Shown here: positions 16,206-26,334 of the stretch, piece by piece | Layout: every line of letters starts with the position of its first letter | Position numbering within the stretch: position 1 is the stretch's first letter | Assembly (NCBI RefSeq): GCF_001952855.1 | Contig: NZ_LPNO01000013.1 | Location: forward strand, 48,895 to 100,096 | Length of the DNA stretch: 51,202 nucleotides | Direction of reading: 5' to 3' | Origin: Pseudomonas sp. ATCC PTA-122608 | GTDB lineage: Bacteria > Pseudomonadota > Gammaproteobacteria > Pseudomonadales > Pseudomonadaceae | Notes under the pieces: model-generated | Told to the model about the DNA's origin: nothing | What the model saw: the letters and a program-made list of their open reading frames with translations, nothing else | Database searches by the model: none | Translations under genes and position numbers: made by a program

Positions 16206-18959
16206 TTACGCGCTGACCCGCGCCTCGCTGGCCAGCCGGGCAATCGCCATGTCCAGTTCATCCAGGGCCGGCATGGCCTTGGCGTCGTCCTGTTTGAGCA
16301 GGGTCTCGGCCCGTTGGCAGGCCGCGCGCAGTTGCGGCACGCCGCAATACCGGGTGGCGCCGTGCAAGCGGTGCACCCGCTCGATCAGGGCGTTGCGGTC
16401 GTTGGCGTCCCGGGCGACGCGAATCGCTTCGCGGTCGGCCTCAAGCGAAGCCAGCAGCATCGCCAGCATGTCCGCCGCCAGATCCGCCTTGCCGGCCGCC
16501 AGGCGCAAACCTTCTTCGTGGTCCAGCACCGGCAATTGCGCGGCGTGCCCGAAACTTTCGGTACCACGGTCCGGGCCTTGGTTGCGCAGGGCCAGCCCGG
16601 TCCATTTCAACACCACCTGGGCCAGTTGCCGCTCGCTGATGGGTTTGGTCAGGTAGTCATCCATGCCGCTTTGCAGCAGGGCGCGTTTTTCGTTGGCCAT
16701 CGCATGGGCCGTCAGCGCGACGATGGGCAGCGGCGTGCCATGGCGTTCGCTTTCCCACGTGCGGATCGCCTCGGTGCTCTGGCGGCCGTCCATCCCGGGC
16801 ATCTGCACGTCCATCAGCACCAGGTCGAAGGCTTCCTGCTTCACCGCTTCGATGGCCGAGTAACCGCTTTCCACCGCCTGGACCTTGGCGCCCATGTCTT
16901 CCAGCAGGGTTTGCACCAGCAGCAGGTTGGCCGGGTTGTCGTCGACACACAGCACCCGCGGCGCGCGGCTGGACAGTGGCTCGCCGGGTTCGCTGCGCAA
17001 CGGGCGCGGGCTGATCAGGTCGGCCAGGGCGCGGCGCAGTTTGCGGGTGCAGGCGGGTTTGGCCTGCAACTGGCTGTTGGGGTTGGGCACCGACTGGTTG
17101 AACAGCAGCTGTTCGGTGGTCGGGCACAGCACCAATACCTTGCAGCCCAGGTGTTCGAGGTCCCACAGGTGTTGGTTCAAACGCTCCGGCGGGATGTCGT
17201 TGGCGGTGATGCCCAGCACCGCCAGGTCAATGGCCTGTTCGGTCTGGTGGGCGCTGGTGATGCCGTTGGTCAGGCTTTCCAGGCTGTTGAACGGCGTGAC
17301 TTCCAGGCCGCAGTCTTCCAACTGATGTTGCAGGGCCTGGCGCGCCAGCTCGTGGTTTTCCAGCACGGCCACGCGCCGGCCCAGCAGCGGCGCGGAGGGC
17401 AGGTCTTCGATATCGTCACGGGTTTTTGGCAGGTTCAGGCTGATCCAGAATTCCGAGCCTTCTCCCGGCGTGCTGTCGACGCCAATCTCACCGCCCATCT
17501 GTTCGATCAGGCGCTTGGAAATCACCAGCCCAAGGCCGGTGCCACCGGGTTGGCGTGACAACGAATTGTCCGCCTGGCTGAATGCCTGGAACAGCGCCCG
17601 TACATCCTGGTTCGACAGGCCGATGCCGGTGTCCTGCACGCTGATGCGCAGTTGCACGCTGTCTTCCTGTTCGTCTTCAATCATGGCGCGGGCAACGATA
17701 GTGCCTTCGCGGGTGAACTTGATCGCGTTGCTCACCAGGTTTGTGAGGATCTGTTTGAGCCGCAGCGGGTCACCCACCAGCGACAGCGGTGTATCGCGAT
17801 AGACCAGGCTCACCAGCTCCAGCTGTTTGGCGTGGGCGGCCGGGGCGAGGATGGTCAGGGTGTCTTGCAGCAAGTCCCGCAGGTTGAACGGAATGCTGTC
17901 GAGCACCAGCTTGCCGGCCTCGATTTTCGAGAAGTCGAGGATTTCGTTGATGATGCCCAACAGGTTGTCGGCGGACTTTTCAATGGTGCCCAGGTAATCC
18001 AGTTGGCGGGGCGACAGCTCGCTTTTCTGCAACAAATGGGTGAAGCCAAGGATGCCATTCAGCGGCGTGCGGATCTCATGGCTCATGTTGGCCAGAAACT
18101 CCGACTTGATGCGGCTGGCCTCCAGGGCTTCCTTGCGGGCCAGGTCCAACTCGATGTTCTGGATCTCGATGGTTTCCAGGTTTTGCCGCACGTCTTCGGT
18201 GGCCTGGTCGATGCTGTGTTGCAATTCTTCCTGGGCGTTTTGCAGGGTCTCGGCCATGCGGTTGATGCCCGAGGCCAGGTGATCCAGTTCCTGGCTGCCC
18301 AGCGGTGGCAAGCGGGTTTCCAGATTGCCGTCCTTGAGCTGCGCGACGGCCTGTTTGATCAAACCGATCGGTGAGTTGATCGTACGGCTGATGCGCAACG
18401 CCAGGGCCGCCGTGCAGATCAGGCCGATGGCGATCAGCAGCAGGCTGGCGAACAGGCTGCGGTAGCCGCGCAGCAACATACCGTTGTGGGACAGCTCCAG
18501 CTCGACCCAACCCAGCAGGCGGTCGGATTCGTCCGGGATCAGTTCGCCGGCGAGGTTGCGATGGCGGCCGAATACCGGCAGCAGATAGCGGGTTGCGTCA
18601 TTACCGGTGCGCTGCAACAGGTGCGAGCTGTTGCCAATCGGCGGCTGGTTGAGCATGGTCGGGCCGGCGTGGGCCAGCGGTGTGCGGTCAGGCCCCAGGA
18701 ACGACACGGCGCGTACGTCGGTTTGCTCCAGGGACTGGGTGGCGATGCGTTCCAGCAGGTCGGTGTTTTTGGTGCCCAGGGCCGGGGCGACCAAAGGTGC
18801 CAGTTGCTCGGCGATCATCTCGCCCCGTTGCAGCAACTGCGACTGCAACTCCGAGAGCTGCATCCAGGTGAAATAGCCGCCCAGCAGCAACGCCATCAGG
18901 CTGGTAGGCAATAAGGTCAGCAACAGTACGCGGCCTTTTATTCCCATTCTCGTAAGCAC
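16206..18959 (-). CDS. gacS: Hybrid sensor kinase GacS
   Basis: Inner-membrane kinase that activates GacA and so the Rsm small RNAs controlling secondary metabolism, biofilm and virulence. The 917-residue product has a membrane segment (10-30), a periplasmic loop, a second membrane segment (about 168-190), HAMP, HisKA with H294, HATPase (GGTGLGLVISK), a receiver with D717, and a C-terminal HPt with H863. Length and phospho-acceptors match known GacS. It starts with GTG at 18959 behind GGAGAG, giving MLTRMGIKGRV, which fits the family better than the ATG four codons later. It is divergent from the PirR-like gene. Confidence 0.96.
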   Translation of the reverse strand: MLTRMGIKGRVLLLTLLPTSLMALLLGGYFTWMQLSELQSQLLQRGEMIAEQLAPLVAPALGTKNTDLLERIATQSLEQTDVRAVSFLGPDRTPLAHAGPTMLNQPPIGNSSHLLQRTGNDATRYLLPVFGRHRNLAGELIPDESDRLLGWVELELSHNGMLLRGYRSLFASLLLIAIGLICTAALALRISRTINSPIGLIKQAVAQLKDGNLETRLPPLGSQELDHLASGINRMAETLQNAQEELQHSIDQATEDVRQNLETIEIQNIELDLARKEALEASRIKSEFLANMSHEIRTPLNGILGFTHLLQKSELSPRQLDYLGTIEKSADNLLGIINEILDFSKIEAGKLVLDSIPFNLRDLLQDTLTILAPAAHAKQLELVSLVYRDTPLSLVGDPLRLKQILTNLVSNAIKFTREGTIVARAMIEDEQEDSVQLRISVQDTGIGLSNQDVRALFQAFSQADNSLSRQPGGTGLGLVISKRLIEQMGGEIGVDSTPGEGSEFWISLNLPKTRDDIEDLPSAPLLGRRVAVLENHELARQALQHQLEDCGLEVTPFNSLESLTNGITSAHQTEQAIDLAVLGITANDIPPERLNQHLWDLEHLGCKVLVLCPTTEQLLFNQSVPNPNSQLQAKPACTRKLRRALADLISPRPLRSEPGEPLSSRAPRVLCVDDNPANLLLVQTLLEDMGAKVQAVESGYSAIEAVKQEAFDLVLMDVQMPGMDGRQSTEAIRTWESERHGTPLPIVALTAHAMANEKRALLQSGMDDYLTKPISERQLAQVVLKWTGLALRNQGPDRGTESFGHAAQLPVLDHEEGLRLAAGKADLAADMLAMLLASLEADREAIRVARDANDRNALIERVHRLHGATRYCGVPQLRAACQRAETLLKQDDAKAMPALDELDMAIARLASEARVSA

Positions 18960-19136
18960 GCCACTCTCCTGCTACCACACTGTTGTCGAATTCCACGCAG
19001 GCATCCGGCCCGCGCCACCTGCGCAGTGTAGCCATTTGCGCGGCGTGGAATCTTGCAAAATTAATGACCTGCGGCAAACCGCGGGCCCCTGGACGCCCGA
19101 CGGCAGTTGCTGTTGGGGGGCCGATCTTGAATAATC

Positions 19137-19153
19137 AGTCATTGAGAATGACT
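19137..19153. promoter_or_regulatory. Palindrome AGTCATT-GAG-AATGACT, possible Fur box
   Basis: Perfect 7-bp inverted arms around a 3-bp centre, 12 bp before the chosen PirR-like start. TTGAGAATGA resembles Pseudomonas Fur boxes, and PirRS is an iron-siderophore system. It could equally be a self-binding site of the regulator. Confidence 0.45.
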
Positions 19154-19164
19154 TGCAGACGCTA

Positions 19165-19893
19165 ATGAATCCCGCATCACTTGGCTTACCCAGTATCCTG
19201 GCGATAGAAGACGATCCTGTGCTTGGCGCTTATGTCCATGAGCAGTTGGGCCGCTGTGGCTTCCAGGTGACCTGGTGCCAGAACGGCCAGCAGGGCCTGC
19301 AAATGGCCCGCGATCAACGCTTCGACGTGGTGTTGATGGATATTCTGTTGCCGGGCATGGACGGTTTGTCGGTGCTCACGCATTTGCGCCAGAGCCATTC
19401 GATCCCGGTGATCCTGATGTCGGCCCTGGGTGCTGAAGCCGACCGCATCAGCGGCTTTCGCCTGGGGGCGGACGATTACCTGCCCAAGCCGTTCAGCATG
19501 GCGGAGTTGCGGGTGCGCATCGAGGCGATCCTGCGCCGAGTCGCCCTGGATCGGCGGCCTTTGCCGGCCCTGGCGGCGGTGCGCGACGATGCCCGTAGCC
19601 TGCGTTTCGATGATGAGCGGTGTGATGTGTTTCACCGGGAGCAGTGGGCCGGCCTGACCCGCAGTGAATACCGTCTGCTGGAAACCCTGCACCGCAATGG
19701 CGAAGAAGTCCTCAGCAAGGCCTTCCTTTATCAGCATGTCTTTCAGCGCGGCTACGCGCCCCATGACCGCAGCCTGGACATGCACATCAGCCAGATTCGT
19801 CGCAAACTCAAGGCCATCGGCTACAGCGAGCGGGAAGTGCGCACGGTGTGGGGCAAGGGCTATGTGTTGAGCGGTCACGATGACGGGCTTTAA
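19165..19893 (+). CDS. pirR: Response regulator, PirR-like
   Basis: OmpR-family response regulator (242 residues): receiver with D59 in LMDILLPGMDG and KPFS loop, then a winged-helix domain ending TVWGKGYVLSG. In P. aeruginosa the pair next to gacS (PA0929-PA0930) is PirRS, which activates the ferric-enterobactin receptor PirA. Here no receptor follows, so the target is open. I use ATG 19165; a TTG four codons earlier would run into the palindrome. Neither start has a strong ribosome site. Confidence 0.8.
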   Translation: MNPASLGLPSILAIEDDPVLGAYVHEQLGRCGFQVTWCQNGQQGLQMARDQRFDVVLMDILLPGMDGLSVLTHLRQSHSIPVILMSALGAEADRISGFRLGADDYLPKPFSMAELRVRIEAILRRVALDRRPLPALAAVRDDARSLRFDDERCDVFHREQWAGLTRSEYRLLETLHRNGEEVLSKAFLYQHVFQRGYAPHDRSLDMHISQIRRKLKAIGYSEREVRTVWGKGYVLSGHDDGL

Positions 19894-21250
19894 GGCCGCG
19901 CTCAAACGGCTGCCGGGCAAGCATTCGTTATTCTGGAAACTGGCCTGCCTGCTGATCGCGTTCTGCTTGCTGATGATCTGGCTCAGTTGGTCCTGGGGCC
20001 GGTACATGGAAGAGCAGAATGCTTTTCTGTCCAACGAAGCACGCGCCACGTTGAGCGGTTATGCAGCCGGTGCGGAACTGGCCTGGAACAAGGGCGGCAA
20101 CGCCGGTGTGGACGAGTGGCTGCACACCCTGGGCCAGCGCGAGCGCACCTGGGTGGGCGTCATCGGTAACGACCTGCAATCCCTGAGCAGCTACCCGCTG
20201 ACGGACAAGGAAAGCCAGCGCCTGACCTTCCTGCGCGGCCTGGACTGGCCTGTCAGCCGACATGCCAAGGGCTTGCCGTGGTTGAAAATCCCGTTCCCGC
20301 TCGACCCGGGCGCGGGTTCCCTGGTGATCGAATTGCCACGGCGTTTCATGCCCGGGCAAAACCAGCTGTTCTGGCGCATCGTCACCAATGGCTTGATTCC
20401 CGGCCTGTTCACCCTGTTGCTCTGCATCGGCCTTTACCGGCTGTTGATCATGCCCCTCAATCACCTGCGGGAGCAGGCCAACGCTTGGCGCGCCGATCAA
20501 CTGAGCACCCGGCTTTCCCGCGATACCACCAGCCGCCAGGATGAATTGGGGGAGTTGGGCCGCGCGTTTGACCAGATGTCGGAACGCCTGCAAGGCACCG
20601 TAGCCCTGCAACAGCAACTGCTGCGGGATTTGTCCCATGAGTTGCGCACACCACTGAGCCGTTTGCGCGTCGCCTGCGACAGCGAGCAAGACCTGACCCA
20701 ACTGCGCGAGCGCCTGGGGAGGGAAATCGACGGCATGCAGCGCCTGGTGGAAGACACCCTGCAACTGGCCTGGCTCGACACTGAACGTGCGCCGCTGCCC
20801 AAGGAAGACATCCAGGTGCAGGCACTGTGGGACATGCTCCGGGAAAACGCCTGTTTTGAAAGTGGCTGGCCGGCTTCACGCTTGCAGTGCGAGCTTGGGG
20901 CTGACTGCTGGGTGCGCGGCCATCTGAACCTGCTGGCCCAGGCATTGGAGAACATCCTGCGCAATGCCATCCGGCATTCTCCGCAAGACGGCACCGTGCA
21001 ATTGGGCGGGCAACGTGAGGGTGATTACTGGCACTTGTGGCTGGAAGACCAGGGCGGCGGGATTGATGAGGTGGAGTTGGAGCGGATCTTTGCGCCATTC
21101 ACCCGGCTGGACGGTTCACGGCCCGGCGACGGCGGTTTTGGCCTGGGCTTGAGCATTGCGCGCAACGCCGTGCAGCGCCAGGACGGCAACCTGTGGGCGG
21201 AAAACACCGGCCTGGGACTGCGTGTACATATGCGCTTGCTCGCCCGCTGA
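19880..21250 (+). CDS. pirS: Sensor histidine kinase, PirS-like
   Basis: Inner-membrane kinase (456 residues) with two membrane segments (about 20-38 and 170-190), a periplasmic sensor loop between them, HAMP, HisKA with H253 in LSHELRTPLSRL, and HATPase motifs (NILRNAIRHS, DQGGGID, GGFGLGLSIARNA). The ATG at 19880 overlaps the regulator by 14 bp, so the two form an operon. The name rests on position beside gacS and similarity to PirS/PfeS-type kinases. Confidence 0.8.
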   Translation: MTGFKAALKRLPGKHSLFWKLACLLIAFCLLMIWLSWSWGRYMEEQNAFLSNEARATLSGYAAGAELAWNKGGNAGVDEWLHTLGQRERTWVGVIGNDLQSLSSYPLTDKESQRLTFLRGLDWPVSRHAKGLPWLKIPFPLDPGAGSLVIELPRRFMPGQNQLFWRIVTNGLIPGLFTLLLCIGLYRLLIMPLNHLREQANAWRADQLSTRLSRDTTSRQDELGELGRAFDQMSERLQGTVALQQQLLRDLSHELRTPLSRLRVACDSEQDLTQLRERLGREIDGMQRLVEDTLQLAWLDTERAPLPKEDIQVQALWDMLRENACFESGWPASRLQCELGADCWVRGHLNLLAQALENILRNAIRHSPQDGTVQLGGQREGDYWHLWLEDQGGGIDEVELERIFAPFTRLDGSRPGDGGFGLGLSIARNAVQRQDGNLWAENTGLGLRVHMRLLAR

Positions 21251-21253
21251 TGC

Positions 21254-21769
21254 CTACAACCTACGCTGTTTGCGTTTTCTCCATTGGCGCGCCACCCACC
21301 AGCGCCAATAGCCCATGGTCAGGCAATAGCCCAACGCCGCCATCACCAACCCCAATACAACAGAGCCCAGCAGGAAAGGCTGCCATAGCGTCGATAATTG
21401 CCCGCTGATCCATTCCCAGGTCAGCTCGTCGGGCATGCTGCGGGGTGGCACATTCATCAGCCAGGCCCCGGTCATGTAGGTGCAGAAGAACACCGGCGGC
21501 ATGGTGATCGGGTTGGTCAGCCACACCAGACTGACGGCAATCGGCATATTGCCGCGCACGCTGATGGCGAGGATTGCCGCCAGCAGCATCTGCAAGGGAA
21601 TGGGGATAAATGCCGCGAACAGACCAACGGCCATCGCCCGCGCGACCGAGTGCCGATTGAGGTGCCAGAGATTCGGGTCATGCAGCAATTTGCCGAGAAA
21701 GCGTAAGGATTTGTGTTCCCGGATGCTGGTCGGATCGGGCATGTACCGTTTGAATAAGCGCCGTGGCAT
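21254..21769 (-). CDS. DUF2062 membrane protein
   Basis: A 171-residue protein with a cytoplasmic N-terminus and at least three hydrophobic segments (AVGLFAAFIPIP..., VSLVWLTNPITMPPVFF, LGSVVLGLVMAALGY), matching DUF2062; the function is unknown. It converges on the PirS-like gene with only 3 bp between stops, and is divergent from comEC, as I recall from other Pseudomonas genomes. Confidence 0.88.
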   Translation of the reverse strand: MPRRLFKRYMPDPTSIREHKSLRFLGKLLHDPNLWHLNRHSVARAMAVGLFAAFIPIPLQMLLAAILAISVRGNMPIAVSLVWLTNPITMPPVFFCTYMTGAWLMNVPPRSMPDELTWEWISGQLSTLWQPFLLGSVVLGLVMAALGYCLTMGYWRWWVARQWRKRKQRRL

Positions 21770-21904
21770 AAGGGGTCCAGGTCAGATCGAGGGGCAAGTA
21801 TGCCCGCATTCTACGAACGGGAAATTCAGACTTTGTGACAAATAATAATAGGCCGCATCGGGAGCCCGACTAAGACTCAATGGGTCGCTTTCAAGGAACG
21901 ATCC

Positions 21905-24208
21905 ATGAGAACAGGGATGTTCGCACTCGCGCTGGGGCTGCTCGCCTTGCGCTTTTTACCCGCGTTGCCGTCCAGCGGCTGGCTGCTGTTGATGCCGGTG
22001 CTGGCCCTGATGCTGTTGCCTTTTCGTACCTATCCGCTGGCGTTTTTCCTGCTCGGGCTGGGCTGGGCGTGCCTCAGTGCGCAGTGGGCGCTGGATGACC
22101 GGCTGGCCGCGCGTCTGGATGGCCAGACCCGCTGGGTGGAGGGGCGTGTGACCGGGTTACCGCAGCAGACAGGCGACGGTGTGCGCTTTGAACTGACCGA
22201 CAGCCGGTCACGCAAGGACCTGCTTCCGAAGCGTATTCGGCTGTCCTGGCGCGGCGGGCCGCAAGTTCAGAGCGGTGAGCGCTGGCGGTTGGCCGTCACC
22301 CTCAAACGTCCGTCCGGTTTGCTCAATGCCGGTGGTTTTGACTATGAAGCCTGGCTGCTGGCGCAGCGGATTGGCGCCACCGGTTCGGTCAAGGACGGCC
22401 AGAAGCTGGCGCCCGCGCGGCATGCCTGGCGCGACGGAATTCGCCAGCGGCTGTTGGCGGTGGATGCCCAAGGGCGAGAGTCGGGCCTGGCGGCGCTGGT
22501 GCTCGGGGATGGTTCCGGGCTGGCCGCCGAGGATTGGCGGATTCTGCAAGACACCGGCACCGTGCACTTATTGGTGATTTCCGGGCAGCACATCGGGCTA
22601 CTGGCAGGGTTGATCTATGGCCTGGTCGCCGGTCTGGCCCGCTACGGGTGCTGGCCGAAACCCTTGCCGTGGCTGCCTTGGGCCTGCGGCCTGGCATTTG
22701 CCGCCGCGCTGGGCTACGGCTTGTTGGCGGGTTTCGAGGTGCCTGTGCAACGGGCCTGCGTGATGGTGGGATTGGTGTTGCTGTGGCGCTTGCGGTTTCG
22801 TCACCTGGGGATCTGGTGGCCGCTGTTGCTGGCACTCAATGCCGTGCTGATCCTCGAACCGCTGGCCAGCCTGCAACCGGGGTTCTGGCTGTCCTTTGCG
22901 GCGGTGGCGGTGCTGATCCTGGCGTTCAGTGGCCGGCTGGGTCCCTGGCGTGCCTGGCAGGCCTGGACCCGGGCCCAGTGGTTGATTGCCATCGGTTTGT
23001 TTCCGTTGCTGCTGGTGCTCGGTTTGCCCATCAGCCTGAGCGGGCCGCTGGCCAACCTGGTTGCGGTGCCGTGGATCAGCCTGGTGGTGTTGCCCTTGGC
23101 CTTGTTGGGTACGGTGTTACTGCCGCTGCCTTATATAGGTGAGGGATTGTTATGGCTGGCCGGCGGCACGCTGGATTGGCTGTTCAAGGCCCTGGCGTTG
23201 CTGGCGCAGTACTTGCCGGCCTGGCTGCCGGCGCAAGTGCCCGTTGGCTATTGGCTGGTGAGCCTGCTGGGGGCGGTGCTGTTGTTGCTGCCCAAGGGCA
23301 TCCCGTTTCGCCTGCTGGGCTGGCCCATGTTGCTGCTGGCGGTGTTTCCGCCTCCGGAATCGGTGCCCCTCGGGCAAGTGGATGTGGTGCAACTGGATGT
23401 AGGCCAGGGTTTGTCGATCATCCTGCGTACCCGCAACCACGTTCTGCTCTATGACGCCGGGCCGCGCTCCGGTGAGTTTGATCTCGGCGCTCGCGTCGTG
23501 CTGCCTGCGCTGCGCAAGCTGGGGGTTGCGGGGCTGGACGTGATGCTGCTCAGTCATGCCGATGCCGATCATGCCGGCGGTGCGTTGGCCGTTGCTCAAG
23601 GGTTGCCGATCAAACGTGTGGTAGGGGGTGAGACAAAGCGGCTGCCAGCGGCTCTCGGTACGCAAGCCTGTGTCAGTGGCGAGCGGTGGGAATGGGATGG
23701 CGTGACGTTCGAGCTATGGCAATGGCCGGATGCGACGGACGGTAATCAGATGTCCTGTGTGTTGCTGGTGCAGGCCAATGGCGAACGGTTGTTGCTGACC
23801 GGTGATATTGACCGTGACGCCGAGCGGGCATTACTGGCCACGCCCCTGGGTGCTCCTGTCGATTGGCTGCAAGCGCCGCACCATGGCAGCCGCAGCTCGT
23901 CGTCATGGCCGTTTCTACAGCGCCTCGCCCCCAAGGCTGTGTTGATTTCCCGTGGCCGCAGCAATGCCTTCGGCCATCCGCATCCCCAGGTGGTGGAGCG
24001 TTACCAGGCCTTGGGCAGCCTGATTTATGACAGTGCCGAACAAGGCGCGCTCCGCCTGCAACTGGGCACTTTCCAGCCGCCGGAGGCCGCGCGCAGCCAG
24101 CGGCGTTTCTGGCGTGAGCCTGCGCCGCAAAACAGAGTTACCAAAGACCGGCCCCTGCGACAGGATGCTCTGGGGCAGGTCAGCCCTTCCGCCAAACCCT
24201 TATGGTAA
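21905..24208 (+). CDS. comEC: ComEC/Rec2 family DNA uptake channel
   Basis: Large inner-membrane protein (767 residues) that in competent bacteria carries single-stranded DNA into the cytoplasm. The order is an N-terminal soluble DUF4131 region, the Competence domain with many membrane segments (VISGQHIGLLAGL at about 225), and a C-terminal beta-lactamase-like domain (LSHADADHAGG, LQAPHHGSRSS). It appears full-length. AAGGAACG precedes the ATG. Competence itself is not shown by this gene alone. It is followed closely by exbB. Confidence 0.93.
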   Translation: MRTGMFALALGLLALRFLPALPSSGWLLLMPVLALMLLPFRTYPLAFFLLGLGWACLSAQWALDDRLAARLDGQTRWVEGRVTGLPQQTGDGVRFELTDSRSRKDLLPKRIRLSWRGGPQVQSGERWRLAVTLKRPSGLLNAGGFDYEAWLLAQRIGATGSVKDGQKLAPARHAWRDGIRQRLLAVDAQGRESGLAALVLGDGSGLAAEDWRILQDTGTVHLLVISGQHIGLLAGLIYGLVAGLARYGCWPKPLPWLPWACGLAFAAALGYGLLAGFEVPVQRACVMVGLVLLWRLRFRHLGIWWPLLLALNAVLILEPLASLQPGFWLSFAAVAVLILAFSGRLGPWRAWQAWTRAQWLIAIGLFPLLLVLGLPISLSGPLANLVAVPWISLVVLPLALLGTVLLPLPYIGEGLLWLAGGTLDWLFKALALLAQYLPAWLPAQVPVGYWLVSLLGAVLLLLPKGIPFRLLGWPMLLLAVFPPPESVPLGQVDVVQLDVGQGLSIILRTRNHVLLYDAGPRSGEFDLGARVVLPALRKLGVAGLDVMLLSHADADHAGGALAVAQGLPIKRVVGGETKRLPAALGTQACVSGERWEWDGVTFELWQWPDATDGNQMSCVLLVQANGERLLLTGDIDRDAERALLATPLGAPVDWLQAPHHGSRSSSSWPFLQRLAPKAVLISRGRSNAFGHPHPQVVERYQALGSLIYDSAEQGALRLQLGTFQPPEAARSQRRFWREPAPQNRVTKDRPLRQDALGQVSPSAKPLW

Positions 24209-24239
24209 AGTGGCGCACTTTTTCGAGGGGACATTCACT

Positions 24240-24875
24240 GTGTGGGAATTGGTCAAATCCGGCGGCTGGATGATGTTGCCGATCATTTTGAGTTCCATCG
24301 CCGCACTCGGCATCATCGCCGAACGCCTGTGGACCCTGCGTGCCAGCCGTGTAACACCTGACCACCTGCTGGGCCAGGTCTGGGGCTGGATCAAGAACAA
24401 GCAACTGGACAAGGCAAAACTCAAGGAGCTGCGCGCCAACTCGCCCCTGGGTGAAATCCTCGCCGCCGGCCTCGCCAACTCCAAGCATGGTCGCGAGATC
24501 ATGAAGGAATGCATCGAAGAGGCCGCCGCCCGAGTCATCCATGAGCTGGAGCGCTACATCAATGCCCTGGGCACCATTGCCGCCATGGCGCCGTTGCTCG
24601 GCTTGCTCGGTACGGTACTGGGCATGATCGATATTTTCAGCTCCTTCATCGGCTCAGGCATGACCACCAACGCCGCCGTGCTGGCCGGTGGTATTTCCAA
24701 GGCCTTGATCACCACGGCGGCGGGCCTGATGGTCGGTATTCCTTCGGTGTTCTTCCACCGTTTCCTGCAACGGCGCATCGATGAGCTGGTGGTGGGCATG
24801 GAGCAGGAAGCCATCAAGTTGGTGGAAGTGGTGCAGGGCGACCGTGACGTGGACCTGGTTGAGGGCAAAGCGTGA
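24240..24875 (+). CDS. exbB: MotA/TolQ/ExbB proton channel family protein
   Basis: Inner-membrane proton channel subunit (211 residues) with a membrane segment near the start and two in the C-terminal half (GTIAAMAPLLGLLGTVLGMI and ALITTAAGLMVGIP). Together with the ExbD-like protein it would use the proton gradient to energise an outer-membrane or envelope process. No tonB lies nearby, so the partner is unknown. It starts with GTG at 24240 behind GAGGGG. The GTGA overlap with exbD shows coupling. Confidence 0.9.
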   Translation: MWELVKSGGWMMLPIILSSIAALGIIAERLWTLRASRVTPDHLLGQVWGWIKNKQLDKAKLKELRANSPLGEILAAGLANSKHGREIMKECIEEAAARVIHELERYINALGTIAAMAPLLGLLGTVLGMIDIFSSFIGSGMTTNAAVLAGGISKALITTAAGLMVGIPSVFFHRFLQRRIDELVVGMEQEAIKLVEVVQGDRDVDLVEGKA

Positions 24876-25300
24876 AATTTCGCCGCAAGCAACGGGAAAA
24901 CGTCGATATCAACCTGGCGTCGTTGATTGACGTGGTGTTTATCCTGCTGCTGTTTTTTGTCGTCACCACCACCTTTACCCGGGAAACCCAACTGCGCGTC
25001 GACCTGCCGGAAGCCGTCAGCGGCTCTCCGGCGGAAGACCAGCAGGCCAAGCAACTGGACATCGCCATCAGCGCCGATGGCGTGTTCTCGGTCAATAATC
25101 AGTTGCTGGAGAAAAACGACCTGGCCAGCCTGATGGAGGCGTTGCAGAAAGAGTCCGGTGGCGACACTAACTTGCCACTGTCCATCAGCGCCGACGGCAA
25201 CACCAAGCACCAGGCCGTGATCACAGCGATGGACGCTGCCGGCAAGCTCGGTTTCAGCCATTTGCGCATGACCACCGTCGAGGCGGCGAGCCAACCCTGA
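24872..25300 (+). CDS. exbD: ExbD/TolR family protein
   Basis: A 142-residue partner of the ExbB-like channel: short basic N-terminus, one membrane segment (about 14-34, with the conserved aspartate in LIDVVFILL), and a periplasmic domain. It starts with GTG at 24872 and shares one base with the lpxK start. Its tight linkage to lpxK, kdsB and murB suggests a possible envelope-assembly role rather than siderophore uptake. Confidence 0.92.
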   Translation: MKFRRKQRENVDINLASLIDVVFILLLFFVVTTTFTRETQLRVDLPEAVSGSPAEDQQAKQLDIAISADGVFSVNNQLLEKNDLASLMEALQKESGGDTNLPLSISADGNTKHQAVITAMDAAGKLGFSHLRMTTVEAASQP

Positions 25301-26310
25301 TGGCCATCACCGATCGTTTGCTCAAGGCCTGGTACGAAGGCCATCCGGCGCTCGCGTTGTTGCGGCCGCTGGAATCCCTCTATCGCCGGGTAGTGCAGCG
25401 CAAACGCGCGCGATTCCTGGCGGGCGAGGGCGAGATCTACCAGTCGCCGGTGCCGGTCGTGGTCGTCGGTAATATCACCGTTGGCGGCACCGGCAAGACC
25501 CCCTTGATTCTTTGGCTGATCGACCATTGCCAGCGCAGCGGTTTGCGCGTCGGTGTGGTCAGTCGCGGCTATGGCGCCAAGCCGCCAGCGTTTCCATGGC
25601 GCGTCGAAGCCAGTCACACCGCAGCGGTGGCGGGGGACGAACCCTTGTTGATCGTGCAACGCAGCGGCGTGCCACTGATGATCGACCCGGACCGCAGCCG
25701 CGCCGTAAAGGCGTTGCTGGCCAGCGAAACCCTGGACCTGATTCTCTCCGACGACGGTCTGCAACATTACCGTCTGGCCCGCGACCTGGAACTGGTACTG
25801 ATTGATGCCGCCCGAGGGCTTGGCAATCGTCGCTGCCTGCCGGCGGGCCCATTGCGCGAACCAGTCGAGCGTTTGCACAGCGTCGATGCGCTGCTTTATA
25901 ACGGCGCCGGTTCAGACCGTGAGGACGGCTTTGCCTTCCGTCTGCTGCCCACTGCGCTGGTCAATCTGCACAGCGGCGAGCGTAAACCCGTCGATCATTT
26001 TCCGGTGGGGCAGCAGGTGCATGCGGTGGCTGGCATTGGCAACCCGCAGCGTTTCTTCAATACCCTTGAAACGCTACACTGGCGCCCAATACCCCATGCT
26101 TTTGCCGACCACGCGCCCTATAGCGCCGAGGTCTTGAATTTCACACCGGCACTGCCGTTGGTCATGACTGAAAAGGACGCGGTGAAGTGCCGCGCCTTTG
26201 CCAGGCCCGACTGGTGGTACCTTGCGGTGGACGCGGCACCGTCACCGGCGTTTACCGCCTGGTTCGACACGCAGTTGATGCGCTTGCTGCCCGCTCGCCT
26301 TTTGCCTTAA
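25300..26310 (+). CDS. lpxK: Tetraacyldisaccharide 4'-kinase
   Basis: Membrane-associated kinase adding the 4'-phosphate in lipid A synthesis. The 336-residue product has an N-terminal hydrophobic or amphipathic segment, the P-loop [11 protein letters not shown] (58-68), and the [10 protein letters not shown] motif with the catalytic Asp-His region. ATG at 25300 shares a base with the exbD stop. It heads the lipid A/KDO/peptidoglycan part of the operon. Confidence 0.96.
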   Translation: MAITDRLLKAWYEGHPALALLRPLESLYRRVVQRKRARFLAGEGEIYQSPVPVVVVGNITVGGTGKTPLILWLIDHCQRSGLRVGVVSRGYGAKPPAFPWRVEASHTAAVAGDEPLLIVQRSGVPLMIDPDRSRAVKALLASETLDLILSDDGLQHYRLARDLELVLIDAARGLGNRRCLPAGPLREPVERLHSVDALLYNGAGSDREDGFAFRLLPTALVNLHSGERKPVDHFPVGQQVHAVAGIGNPQRFFNTLETLHWRPIPHAFADHAPYSAEVLNFTPALPLVMTEKDAVKCRAFARPDWWYLAVDAAPSPAFTAWFDTQLMRLLPARLLP

Positions 26311-26334
26311 AACGCTGCTCTCCAGGACATACTC

